Shown here: positions 46,414-55,700 of the stretch, in pieces
How positions within the stretch are numbered: the first letter of the stretch is position 1
Layout: the number at the start of each line of letters is the position of its first letter
Program-made: the position numbers and the translations under genes
The notes under the pieces: generated by a model
What the model saw: only the letters and a program-made list of their open reading frames with translations
Told to the model about the DNA's origin: nothing
Databases searched by the model: none
NCBI RefSeq assembly: GCF_030580655.1
Contig: NZ_JAUQTB010000002.1
Span: 310,001 to 374,000, forward strand
Length of the DNA: 64,000 bases
Direction of reading: 5' to 3'
Source of the DNA: Paenibacillus lacisoli
GTDB taxonomy: Bacteria > Bacillota > Bacilli > Paenibacillales > Paenibacillaceae

Positions 46414-46442
46414 ATTGTATCATGTGGTAAATGCCTTTGCAA
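46414..46442 (-). promoter_or_regulatory. rplS sigma-A promoter
   Basis: On the minus strand TTGCAA (46437-46442), a 17-base spacer and TACAAT (46414-46419). It predicts a start near 46407 and so defines the leader. Confidence 0.65.
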
Positions 46443-46654
46443 CTGAAATCTTTTAATCCTATGATGCTTATTCGGATGTTCTTTCTGTTTATTTAACGGA
46501 TGCCTTCTCAGACAACCGCAAGATTAAAAATGAATGAAATCCTATGCATGCGCCAGCCATCTGCCGATATACTATCCTTATAACCATAAATACGGCGTAG
46601 GCACAGTTGTTTCCAAGCAGCCAATGAAACTTTAGAGAAATCCGGGTGACAAAG

Positions 46655-46861
46655 ATGAAAATTGAAGATTTGATGGTCCTGCAGGAATACGGGATTTCCC
46701 TGAACAGCAAAGACGGAGAAACGCTAAACTCAACCGATCTGAATATCCACAGGCATGTTCTTGATGCCTATATTGAAGCGCTGCATGTACTGGAACAGTA
46801 TCAGCAGCAGTTTGATCAGCTGTCGAAGCTCTACGGCTTTGATTTTAAAATCCCGGTATAG
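46655..46861 (+). CDS. Small conserved-looking protein of unknown function
   Basis: This 68-residue ORF begins KIEDLMVLQEYGISLNSKDG, mostly polar and helical, with no signal peptide or membrane segment and no family that I recognise. It has GGGTG six bases before its ATG and a strong terminator 20 bases after its stop, which supports a real gene. It runs against its neighbours between trmD and rplS. Confidence 0.55.
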   Translation: MKIEDLMVLQEYGISLNSKDGETLNSTDLNIHRHVLDAYIEALHVLEQYQQQFDQLSKLYGFDFKIPV

Positions 46862-46877
46862 ACTTTTAATTCCCCGC

Positions 46878-46930
46878 TAAAAAGACCGCAGCAGCTGAAT
46901 CCAGCGCTTCGCGGTCTTTTACTTTTACTA
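46878..46930. terminator. Bidirectional terminator between trmD and the small ORF
   Basis: Nine-pair stem AAAGACCGC/GCGGTCTTT with T runs on both sides (TTTTACTTTT on plus, TTTTTAGC on minus). It can end both the small plus-strand gene and trmD. Confidence 0.8.
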
Positions 46931-46940
46931 CTGAACTAGG

Positions 46941-47696
46941 CTAATCCGTGACTCGTTGAGCAGACTGTTCTTCGAGACTTTTAAGCCACTGCCGCTCTTT
47001 CACGGTAAGGTCTGCATGCTTCAGAAGATCAGGACGGCGCTCAAAGGTCCGCCGCAGGGACTCCTGTCGTCTCCAGGCTTCAATATTGCTGTGATGGCCG
47101 GAGAGCAGCACGTCTGGAACCTGATGTCCACGGAAATCAGCCGGACGCGTATAGTGAGGATATTCGAGTAAGCCTGTACTGAAGGAATCCGTGACTGCGC
47201 TGGTCTCATTACCGAGCACTCCCGGCAGCAGCCTCACCACACTATCAATAGCCACCATGGCAGGAAGCTCCCCTCCGGTCAGGACATAATCCCCAATAGA
47301 AAGTTCATCTGTGACGAGGTGCTGGCGAATCCGCTCGTCATATCCCTCATAATGACCGCAGATGAAAATGAGATGCTCTTCTCGGGACAGCTCCTCTGCC
47401 TTTTTCTGTGTGAATGTCTCTCCCTGCGGGCACATTAGAATAACACGGGGGCGTACTGCCGTATCATTTTCAAGTAAATCCTCGACCGCAGCAAAAATCG
47501 GATCCGGCTTTAGCACCATACCGCCTCCGCCGCCATATGGCGTATCATCCACCTGACCATGCTTGTTGCCTGCGTAATTGCGGAAGTTAACAGCCTGAAG
47601 TGCAACGATACCTTTTTCTCTGGCTTTACCTAAAATACTTGTACCGAACACACCTTCAAACATTTCAGGGAACAGGGTTAATACGTCCACCTTCAT
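46941..47696 (-). CDS. trmD: TrmD, tRNA m1G37 methyltransferase
   Basis: This 251-residue SPOUT enzyme makes m1G37, which prevents +1 frameshifting. It begins [20 protein letters not shown]; the knot motifs [12 protein letters not shown] and [13 protein letters not shown] bind S-adenosylmethionine. It starts one base after the rimM stop. Confidence 0.97.
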   Translation of the reverse strand: MKVDVLTLFPEMFEGVFGTSILGKAREKGIVALQAVNFRNYAGNKHGQVDDTPYGGGGGMVLKPDPIFAAVEDLLENDTAVRPRVILMCPQGETFTQKKAEELSREEHLIFICGHYEGYDERIRQHLVTDELSIGDYVLTGGELPAMVAIDSVVRLLPGVLGNETSAVTDSFSTGLLEYPHYTRPADFRGHQVPDVLLSGHHSNIEAWRRQESLRRTFERRPDLLKHADLTVKERQWLKSLEEQSAQRVTD

Positions 47697-47697
47697 G

Positions 47698-48210
47698 TCA
47701 GATTAATCCTTCCATCAGCTTCACCGTAATTCGTTTGTTATGCTTGTCCACATGGAGGACGACATCCTCAATATAAGGAATCAGCAGTTCTTTGCGTGCA
47801 GGTGTCTGGACTACCCATACATCATTTGCTCCTGGAGTAAGAATTTCCTTGATGGTTCCGAGTTCTTCCCCTTCGTCTGTCAGTACCGTGCAGCCGACAA
47901 TTTCATGGAAATAAAACTCGTCTTCGTCCAGTTCCTCCATGTATTCGGCAGATACCTTCAGTGTGCTTCCCTTATATTTCTCTACCTCATTGATGTTGCC
48001 ATAATCTTTGAATTTGACGACCGCCATGTTTTTTTGAAAACGGCTGCTCTCTACCGTAACATCAATCCGTTTGGCATCCGGTGTTTCAATCAAAAGCTTG
48101 CTGTTCTTGGCAAAACGCTGCTCCGGAAAATCAGTCAACAGCAGAATTTTGAGCTCGCCCCGAATGCCGTGAGTATTAACAATTTTGCCTACATTAAATA
48201 ATTGCTGCAT
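47698..48210 (-). CDS. rimM: RimM, 16S rRNA processing protein
   Basis: This 170-residue 30S assembly factor binds S19. The N-terminal part has [16 protein letters not shown] and a C-terminal PRC-barrel domain carries ANDVWVVQ and [14 protein letters not shown]. The ylqD gene found between khpA and rimM in B. subtilis is absent; a 206-base gap lies there instead. Confidence 0.96.
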   Translation of the reverse strand: MQQLFNVGKIVNTHGIRGELKILLLTDFPEQRFAKNSKLLIETPDAKRIDVTVESSRFQKNMAVVKFKDYGNINEVEKYKGSTLKVSAEYMEELDEDEFYFHEIVGCTVLTDEGEELGTIKEILTPGANDVWVVQTPARKELLIPYIEDVVLHVDKHNKRITVKLMEGLI

Positions 48211-48375
48211 GCGCTCCTCCTGTGCAGGTGCATTTTACGTTTCGGGATACCTGTCTTCCCAGCAGCCTATTTAGCCTGTGAGCTTAACGTTACAAATTAA
48301 AACCTCAGAAGCTTAATCCATGACCATCTATCTTGAGGTTTCCCTAAGAGATGTCACAGCATGCCGGGATGTACG

Positions 48376-48404
48376 AAAAAGGGCTAGGACAAGTATCCTA
48401 ACCC
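48376..48404 (-). terminator. Terminator after khpA
   Basis: Stem GGGTTAGGA/TCCTAGCCC (one G-T pair) with a six-base loop and T5, 12 bases after the khpA stop. It separates ffh-rpsP-khpA from rimM-trmD. Confidence 0.85.
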
Positions 48405-48416
48405 CCAATCGTATAT

Positions 48417-48647
48417 TTAAGATATGATATCCACGGTAACCCGTTTATCTATCTTAACTGCTGCTGATGTGACGACTGTGCGAAGCGCCTTGGCAATCCG
48501 TCCCTGCTTACCGATCACTTTCCCTACATCATCAGGATGCACGGTCAGTTCATAGACAATAAGCCGGTCCTTCTCCACGGTGTTCACGGCCACATCCTCC
48601 GGATGATCGACTAAAGCCTTAGCAATAACAACCACTAATTCTTCCAT
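48417..48647 (-). CDS. khpA: KhpA, KH-domain RNA-binding protein
   Basis: This 76-residue single KH domain has the GxxG loop in VGKVIGKQGRIAKALRT. In other Firmicutes it forms a dimer with KhpB/Jag and affects cell division and RNA levels (literature knowledge). GGAGGG precedes the ATG. Confidence 0.94.
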   Translation of the reverse strand: MEELVVVIAKALVDHPEDVAVNTVEKDRLIVYELTVHPDDVGKVIGKQGRIAKALRTVVTSAAVKIDKRVTVDIIS

Positions 48648-48672
48648 AGATGACCCTCCGAATCAGCACCAA

Positions 48673-48945
48673 TTATTTCTGTTGTTTAAGCTCATGGAAC
48701 TTCTTCATAACACCAGCTTTGCTAAGCAGGTTACGAACGGTGTCGGATGCTTGCGCACCGTTTTGAAGCCATTTGATTGCTTTATCTTCGTCGATTTTTA
48801 CATCAGCTGGTTGAGCAACTGGATTGTAGTAACCGATTTCCTCGATAAAACGGCCGTCACGCGGGGAACGGGAATCCGATACCACTAGACGGTAGAATGG
48901 CGCTTTATGAGCACCCATACGTTTCAGACGAATACGAACTGCCAC
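48673..48945 (-). CDS. rpsP: Ribosomal protein S16
   Basis: This 90-residue small-subunit protein begins [20 protein letters not shown], with [16 protein letters not shown]. The start is GTG with an ideal AAGGAGGTG upstream. Confidence 0.98.
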   Translation of the reverse strand: MAVRIRLKRMGAHKAPFYRLVVSDSRSPRDGRFIEEIGYYNPVAQPADVKIDEDKAIKWLQNGAQASDTVRNLLSKAGVMKKFHELKQQK

Positions 48946-48991
48946 GAAAATTCACCTCCTTCAAGAAATCAAAATGATATTTGGAATCTGC

Positions 48992-50368
48992 TTAACGGAA
49001 TGGAAATTTCATTCCCTTGCCCAGACTTTTCAGCTGTTTCATTGCTTTGTTCTTGCCGCCTTTAGGACCCATCATATCCGAGAACTGCTTCATCATCCGG
49101 CGCATTTCATCAAACTGCTTGATCAGACGGTTCACCTCGGCAAGCGAGGTACCACTTCCCAGTGCAATCCGCTTGCGGCGGTTGTGATTAATGATCTCCG
49201 GGCTCTGCTTCTCATCGGTAGTCATGGATTGAACGATAGCTTCAATCCGTCCCATCTGCTTATCGTCCACCTTAATGTCCTTCATCTGCTTCATCTTGCC
49301 CATACCCGGGAGCATGTCCAGAATCTGGTCTATTGGCCCAAGCTTCTTCACCTGGTCCATCTGCTCCAGGAAGTCATCGAACGTAAATTCAGCATTTCGC
49401 ATCTTACGTTCCATTTCTTTGGCTTTCTCGGTATCGATGTTCGACTGGGCCTTCTCAATCAGAGAGAGCATGTCGCCCATACCAAGAATCCGTGAAGCCA
49501 TCCGTTCCGGATGGAAAGGTTCCAGGGCATCCAGCTTCTCACCAAGCGTCGCAAACTTGATCGGACAGCCTGTCACCGCTTTGACAGACAAGGCTGCACC
49601 GCCGCGGGTATCTCCATCCAGCTTGGTCAGCACCACACCTGTCAGTTCAAGCTGCTTGTTAAAGTGATCCGCCACATTAACTGCGTCCTGACCCGTCATA
49701 CTGTCGACGACGAGGAGCACTTCATCAGGATTCACATGACTGTGGATCTGACGGAGCTCTTCCATCAGTTCCTCGTCGACATGCAGGCGGCCGGCGGTAT
49801 CGATGATCACATAATCGTGACCATTGTCCTTACCGTGCTGCAGACCGGCTTTGGCGATTTCGACCGGGCTGGTCTGGTCACCGAGGCTGAATACCGGAAC
49901 CTTGATCTGTTCACCCAGCACCTGGAGCTGCTTGATCGCAGCCGGACGGTAGATATCGCCCGCCACGAGAAGTGGACGGTGATTCTGCTTCTGGAGCATT
50001 TTGGCCAGCTTGCCGGACGTCGTCGTCTTACCCGCGCCTTGCAGACCCACCATCATAATAACGGTTGGCGGCTTCGTTGCACGAGCCAGCTTCGACTGGC
50101 TTCCTCCCATCAGGTCGGTCAGTTCCTTGTTTACAATATCAATGATGACCATGCCTGGCGTAAAGCTGTCCATAACTTCTTTACCGACAGCCTTTTCTTT
50201 GACCTTGGCGATAAAATCCTTCACGACCTTGAAGTTAACGTCGGCTTCCAGCAGAGCCAGCCTTACTTCGCGCATCGCTTCGCTTACATCGTCCTCCGAT
50301 ACCTTGCCTTTGCCACGCAGCTTGCTGAACACGTTCTGCAGCCGGCTTGATAATCCTTCAAATGCCAT
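48992..50368 (-). CDS. ffh: Ffh, signal recognition particle GTPase
   Basis: This 458-residue SRP protein sends nascent membrane and secreted proteins to FtsY. N domain, G domain with G1 GLQGAGKTTT (about 108-117), DTAGRLHVDEE and TKLDGDTRGGA, then the Met-rich M domain (SDMMGPKGGKNKAM) that binds signal peptides and scRNA. Confidence 0.98.
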   Translation of the reverse strand: MAFEGLSSRLQNVFSKLRGKGKVSEDDVSEAMREVRLALLEADVNFKVVKDFIAKVKEKAVGKEVMDSFTPGMVIIDIVNKELTDLMGGSQSKLARATKPPTVIMMVGLQGAGKTTTSGKLAKMLQKQNHRPLLVAGDIYRPAAIKQLQVLGEQIKVPVFSLGDQTSPVEIAKAGLQHGKDNGHDYVIIDTAGRLHVDEELMEELRQIHSHVNPDEVLLVVDSMTGQDAVNVADHFNKQLELTGVVLTKLDGDTRGGAALSVKAVTGCPIKFATLGEKLDALEPFHPERMASRILGMGDMLSLIEKAQSNIDTEKAKEMERKMRNAEFTFDDFLEQMDQVKKLGPIDQILDMLPGMGKMKQMKDIKVDDKQMGRIEAIVQSMTTDEKQSPEIINHNRRKRIALGSGTSLAEVNRLIKQFDEMRRMMKQFSDMMGPKGGKNKAMKQLKSLGKGMKFPFR

Positions 50369-50408
50369 ATAGATCCACCCCCTTGTCTGATCATGATCTC
50401 TGTTTTAG

Positions 50409-50765
50409 TTAAAATGCCAGCAGCCGTTCCAGAATGCCGTTCAGCGATTGCTTCTCCCCGGCTTCCAGGCCGGACTGCTCCAGCATGTTTCTTATCGTCT
50501 CAATATCCTGCGCACGCTGTTCATATTTGGCGAGAAGACCAAGCTTCTCTTCATACATGTCCAGCACAACCTCAGCGCGTTTGATATGTTCATACACAGC
50601 CTGACGGCTAATCTCGAATTCAGCGGCAATCTCTCCCAGGGAGAAATCATCGTGAAAATAATATTTAAGGAAAGTCTGCTGCTTCTCCGTCAGCAGTGGT
50701 TCATAGAAGTCGAATAGCAGGTTAATGCGGTTCGTCTTCTCGAGTCGGTTCTCCTGACTCATCAT
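50409..50765 (-). CDS. ylxM: YlxM-family helix-turn-helix protein
   Basis: This 118-residue sigma-factor-like HTH protein is always placed before ffh in Firmicutes. It has NLLFDFYEPLLTEKQQTFLKYYF and the HTH FSLGEIAAEFEISRQAVYEHIKRAE. It may affect SRP GTPases (literature suggestion). Two adjacent ATGs (50765 and 50762) are equally plausible starts after GGGGG. Confidence 0.93.
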   Translation of the reverse strand: MMSQENRLEKTNRINLLFDFYEPLLTEKQQTFLKYYFHDDFSLGEIAAEFEISRQAVYEHIKRAEVVLDMYEEKLGLLAKYEQRAQDIETIRNMLEQSGLEAGEKQSLNGILERLLAF

Positions 50766-50817
50766 TGGGCACCCCCATCGTCAAGGAAAAACACTTTACA
50801 GTTCTTCAACGTTCCTT

Positions 50818-50846
50818 ATAATACCGAAAACAAAAGAAGATGTCAA
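50818..50846 (-). promoter_or_regulatory. ylxM-ffh promoter embedded in a terminator
   Basis: On the minus strand a perfect -35 TTGACA (50841-50846), 17-base spacer and TATTAT (50818-50823). The -35 lies in the 3' arm of the terminator of the upstream TrhA gene. Confidence 0.7.
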
Positions 50847-50867
50847 GCTATTTTGCTTGTCATCTTC
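50828..50867 (-). terminator. Terminator after the HlyIII/TrhA gene
   Basis: Stem GAAGATGACAAGC/GCTTGACATCTTC (12 of 13 pairs; one A-A mismatch) with a six-base loop and TTTTGTTTT, 16 bases after the gene stop. Confidence 0.85.
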
Positions 50868-50882
50868 AAATTGCCCAAATCC

Positions 50883-51530
50883 TTATCGCAGAGGCGTTAA
50901 AAACAGCAGCACCGCAAAGAAATGCAGCACGCTTCCTCCCAGTACAAACAGATGCCAAATTGCATGATGGAACGGAAAGCCGCGCCATACATAAAAGACC
51001 GTCCCTAATGTGTAGAGGACGCCCCCGGCCATTAGCAGGAACATACCGCCTGAAGGAACTACGGCCGAAAGCGGGTGCCATGCAATAATGATCAGCCACC
51101 CCATCGCAAGGTAGAACAAGGTGGACATGAAGAGAAATTTTTTGGTAAAAAAAGCTTTGAAGATGACGCCGAACAATGCAATCCCCCATACGATGCCAAA
51201 AAGACTCCAGCCAAGCTCACTGCGCAGGGCCACGAGCAGAAACGGCGTATAGGTGCCTGCTATAAACAGATAGATGGACGAATGGTCGAATATCTCGAAC
51301 AGATCCTTAAGCTTGCCCTCACGCAAACTGTGTACCATCGTTGAGTTCAAGTACAGGATCAGCATCGAGACCCCATAGATCGTGAAGCTTACAATATGCC
51401 AGCCTGTGCCCTTGATCGAGGAAAAAACAATCAGCAGCACTAATGCCGCAACGCTGAGTGCAGCGCCGATACCATGAGTGATCGCATTCGCGACCTCCTC
51501 CCTGCGGGAATAGGTATGGGTATTGGCCAT
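50883..51530 (-). CDS. TrhA/hemolysin III family membrane protein
   Basis: This 215-residue protein has seven hydrophobic segments, as in the PAQR/HlyIII family. Conserved residues are present: Glu and His in REEVANAITHGIG, Ser and His in STMVHS, Asp-His in FDHSSIYLFIAGTYTPF, and the final HAIWHLFVLGGSVLHFFAV. The three-His pattern may bind zinc. Despite the old name it probably is not a toxin; in B. subtilis and E. coli the homologues act in membrane homeostasis (literature). The ATG at 51530 has AAAGGAG seven bases upstream. Confidence 0.92.
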   Translation of the reverse strand: MANTHTYSRREEVANAITHGIGAALSVAALVLLIVFSSIKGTGWHIVSFTIYGVSMLILYLNSTMVHSLREGKLKDLFEIFDHSSIYLFIAGTYTPFLLVALRSELGWSLFGIVWGIALFGVIFKAFFTKKFLFMSTLFYLAMGWLIIIAWHPLSAVVPSGGMFLLMAGGVLYTLGTVFYVWRGFPFHHAIWHLFVLGGSVLHFFAVLLFLTPLR

Positions 51531-51592
51531 AGAAAAACTCCTTTCCATACTACAGTTTATGCAGGCTTACCCGCATTGGGCAGCGGTCCTGT

Positions 51593-51618
51593 AAACAAGG
51601 ACGGGCTGCTGCCCGTCC
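51593..51618 (-). terminator. Terminator after ftsY
   Basis: Perfect eight-pair stem GGACGGGC/GCCCGTCC with a four-base loop, then TTGTTT on the minus strand. It ends the smc-ftsY unit. Confidence 0.8.
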
Positions 51619-51669
51619 CCCCATCATCGTTCTTAAATGAACTATGGAAAATCAAAGTGTATGCCGGAT

Positions 51670-52674
51670 TTAAGCCTGATCGGCCGACTCTTCTTCCTCG
51701 ACCTGCTGGATCAGTCCTGCGAAAAGCGCATGCACAAACTGCTCAGAATCAAAAGGCTGCAGATCGTCTATTTTCTCACCCAGACCTACAAGCTTCACCG
51801 GCAAATTCAGCTCCTGACGGATGGCTACAACGATGCCGCCCTTAGCCGTACCGTCCAGCTTCGTCAGAACAAGTCCTGTTACCCCGCTCTTCTCGCCGAA
51901 AAGTTTGGCCTGCTGGAGGGCGTTTTGCCCTGTTGTCGCATCCAGCACCATCAGCACCTCATGCGGCGCACCCGGAATCTCACGCTGGATGACACGGAAA
52001 ATTTTGTTCAGCTCCTCCATCAGGTTCGTTTTGTTCTGCAGGCGTCCCGCCGTATCACAGAGCAGGACATCCACGCCTCGCTGCTTGGCAGCCTGTACTG
52101 CGTCAAACATAACCGCCGCAGGGTCTGAGCCCGCCTGCTGTTTGATGACCTCGACACCTGCACGCTCACCCCAGACTTCAAGCTGCTCTATCGCCCCGGC
52201 GCGGAAGGTATCTCCTGCAGCCATCATCACTTTTTTGCCCTGCTGCTTGAAACGGTGGGCCAGCTTGCCGATCGTTGTGGTTTTGCCGACACCGTTAACG
52301 CCGACGAACAGAATAACTGTAATTCCGTCCGGATTCATGCGCAGCTCATTATTCTCATCCCCGCGCAAAAGTTCGGTCAGCTTCTCGGACAGAACCGGCT
52401 GAAGCTCAGCCGCATCTTCAATCCGGCGTTTCTTCACTTCAACACGCAGATCCTCAATCAGGTTCATTACAGTGCTGACTCCTACGTCCGCGCCAATCAA
52501 AATTTCTTCGAGCTCCTCGTAGAACTCCTCGTCGATCTTTTTACGGCGGATCACCAGGTCAGACACCTTCTCGACCAGACCTTTGCGGGTTTTCTCCAGT
52601 CCGTCCTTAAACTGCTTCGTTACCGCCTCTGTTTTGTTAGAAATGCTCTCTTTCAGCCTTTTGAAAAAGCTCAT
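51670..52674 (-). CDS. ftsY: FtsY, SRP receptor GTPase
   Basis: This 334-residue receptor pairs with Ffh at the membrane. N-terminal basic/helical part, NG domain with G1 GVNGVGKT (about 125-132), DTAGRLQNKTNLMEEL and TKLDGTAKGG. It follows smc by 27 bases. Confidence 0.97.
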   Translation of the reverse strand: MSFFKRLKESISNKTEAVTKQFKDGLEKTRKGLVEKVSDLVIRRKKIDEEFYEELEEILIGADVGVSTVMNLIEDLRVEVKKRRIEDAAELQPVLSEKLTELLRGDENNELRMNPDGITVILFVGVNGVGKTTTIGKLAHRFKQQGKKVMMAAGDTFRAGAIEQLEVWGERAGVEVIKQQAGSDPAAVMFDAVQAAKQRGVDVLLCDTAGRLQNKTNLMEELNKIFRVIQREIPGAPHEVLMVLDATTGQNALQQAKLFGEKSGVTGLVLTKLDGTAKGGIVVAIRQELNLPVKLVGLGEKIDDLQPFDSEQFVHALFAGLIQQVEEEESADQA

Positions 52675-52701
52675 ATGGTCCCTCCGTCATGTCATATAGA
52701 A

Positions 52702-55700
52702 TCAGGCGATCTCCGCCTCTTCATCTTCCAGTCTTACCGATACCAGCTTGGATACGCCGCCTTCCTCCATCGTTACGCCATAGAGGACATCGGCTTCCTC
52801 CATTGTTCCCTTACGGTGGGTGACAACAATAAACTGGGTCTGCTCCGAAAATTCCCGCAAATATTGTGCGAAACGTACTACATTCGCTTCATCCAGCGCG
52901 GCTTCCACTTCATCCAGGACACAGAATGGGACCGGTTTGACCTGCAGAATAGCGAACAGCAGAGCCATCGCGGTCAACGCGCGCTCGCCTCCTGAGAGGA
53001 GCTGCAGGTTCTGCAGTTTCTTGCCTGGAGGCTGGGCTACGATATCGATCCCTGTCTCCAGGAGCCGCTCTGGATCCAGCAGTACCAGATCGGCACGCCC
53101 GCCGCCGAACAGCTTCGAGAAGACGGTTCCGAATTCGCGCCGGATGGCATCGAATGTCGCCTTGAAGCGCTTGGACATCTCCTCGTCCATCTCACGAATG
53201 ACCTGATACAGTGTCGTCTTCGCTTCAACCAGGTCACTCTTCTGCTCACTGAGAAATTCATAGCGCTCATTTACCCGCTGGAATTCCTCAATCGCTCCGA
53301 GATTCACTTCCCCCAGTGCCGAGATGCTGCGTTTCAGTTTCTGCACCTCAGCCTGGGTTGTTTCTACGTCTTCAGGCAGCGGATAGCGCTGCTGCGCCAT
53401 TTCGTAGCTCATCTCGTAGTCATCAGCCAGCTTCCGCAGGATATTATCCAGCTCCACATCGAGCCGGTTCACACCAATCTCGGTCTGACGCAGCTGATCC
53501 TCAACTGCCTTCAGCTGGGTCCTCTGCTCTCTCGTCTCGTTCTCTTCGAGCTCCAGCTTCTTCGACAGCTGGGAACGTGCCGCACGCTTGAAGTCCAGCT
53601 GCTGCGCAGCTTCTTCCTTCTTCATCCGGTAGCGGTTGACGTCTTCAGTCTGCTGGACGGTCTCCGCCTCATTCTTGCGCAGGTCTGCCTCAATCGACGC
53701 CAGTATCTGACGATTCTGCTTCACTTCGCGGCCCAGTCCGTCATAGTCGCTTTGCAGCCGGCGCAGCTGATCCTCCAATGAGAACCGCTCCTGATCCAGC
53801 TTTCCTTCACGGACCTTGAGGTCGGTCAATTGGGTCTGAAGCTCTTCCTTGGCCGACTCATTCGCTTTTCGGGCAAATTCTGCGGCCTGAATCGCCAGAT
53901 GGGTCGCCTTCTCTTCCTCTTCCAGCTTAACCAGCTTGGCGGCCGCTTCAGCCCTGGCTTTCTCCAGCTCTTTCATTTCCTGCACGAATGCGCTTTTCTC
54001 CACGCTCGTCGCAGCCACCTGCTCCTGAACATGACGCAGCTCATGTTCCATCTGCTTCAGCTCAAGCGCCGCCTGCTGTTCATTCCCGCGTTTGGTATCA
54101 CCATCATGGCGCAGCTGCTCGAGCAGATTCTGTGTTTCCTCCATCTGCCGCTTGATATCCGCCACTCCCTGCTGCAGCTTGGAAATTTGCTGCTCGGTTT
54201 CGCGGATGTCCTGATCCAGCTGATCCAGCTGACGTTTACGTCCAAGAAGATTGTTGTTCTTCTTGTGCTGACTGCCGCCCGTCATTGAACCGCCAGCATT
54301 GACCACATCACCCTCCAGGGTAACGACCCTGTAACGGTATTGGCAGCGTGCCGCGATCCGGTTCGCATCTTCCAGCGTCTGGGCAATGACCACATTGCCC
54401 AGCAGGCTGCCAATAATGCTGCTGTAACGGTCCTCGTAACCGACCAGATCCGCACCAATACCGACAAAGCCTTCGGCTCCCTCGACCATCTTTCTTTCGC
54501 CCGCTCCAATTTGCCGCGGACGAATAACGTCCAATGGCAGGAATGTCGCTCGGCCCAGCTGGCGCTGCTTCAGGAAGCCGATTGCCTGACGGGAGACTGC
54601 TTCATTCTCCATGACAATATGCTGCACCGATGCGCCCAGTGCCGTTTCCATGGCCAGCTCCAGCTTCTCCGGAACACGAATCAGCTCAGCGACTGCTCCG
54701 TGGACGCCATGGAGCGTTCCTTTGCGGGAAGCCTTAAGCACTTCCTTGACACCCAGCATGAAACCGTCAAAATCATCCTGCATTTCTTTCATCGTATCCC
54801 GGCGGGAAATCTGCGCCTCGCGCTTCTGCTCCCACTTCCGGATAGCCGACTGACTCTCGTCATGCAGCTTCTGCTGAGCGTGATACCGTTCACTCTCGGT
54901 AATATATCCACTGCGAAGCTGGCTGATTTCTTTACCCAGCTTCTGGATCGCACCCTCAAGTGATGACTTGCGCTTAACCAGATCATCACGCTGCTGTTCC
55001 CATTTGCCTGATTCGCCGGCCGCCCGGCTCATACGGCGCTCCAGATTCTCCTTCTGCTGGTCACTGTAACGAATCTCATTACGGGCCTGAGCCATCTGAT
55101 TCATCAGCTCCAACAGATTGCCTTTCAGACTCTCTTCCTGCTGCTGGCTGATGCCCCCCGTGACCCCGACCAGCTTCGCTTCCTCTGCCGTCAGCTGTTC
55201 ACGCAGGGCTTCAAGCTCCTGGATAATCCCTGTCAGCTTGTCCTGCAGCTGCTGATGCTCCGCTTCGCGGTCCTGAAAACGTCCTTCATTCGATTCAAGG
55301 GACTGGAGCAGCTGCTCCCGGTTGTTCTTCAGGTTGCGTGCACGTTCCTTCAGAAGTTCACCGTAACCTTCCGTTTTCTCCGTCGCTTCGCTGTACTGCA
55401 GCAGCTCATTCTGCAGCAGCTCCACATCCTCTTCCAACTGACGCAGTGCAAGGCGGTCATGCTCCAGCTTTGCATCATGGCTGGAAACAACGGTCGACAG
55501 CTGCAGTTCCTCTTCCTTGAGCACTTCGAGTCTGGCATTGGCCTCACTCCAGGCAGCATGAATCTGCTGGATCTGGTACACATACATCGAGATCTCCTGC
55601 GACTTCAGCTGACTGCGCAGATCCTTGTAATGCAGGGCCTTCTCCGACTGCTCCTTTAAAGGGCCAATCTGGTCTTCCAGCTCGGATACCAGATCATGGA

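Noticed and set aside
48294..48340. Inverted repeat AACCTCA/TGAGGTT followed by TTAATTT upstream of rimM
   Set aside because: Only seven pairs with a 26-base loop and a poor T run; it is not convincing as a terminator or leader element.
49511..50350. A 279-codon plus-strand frame antisense to ffh
   Set aside because: It is the mirror of the conserved ffh GTPase domain, with no SD or family match.
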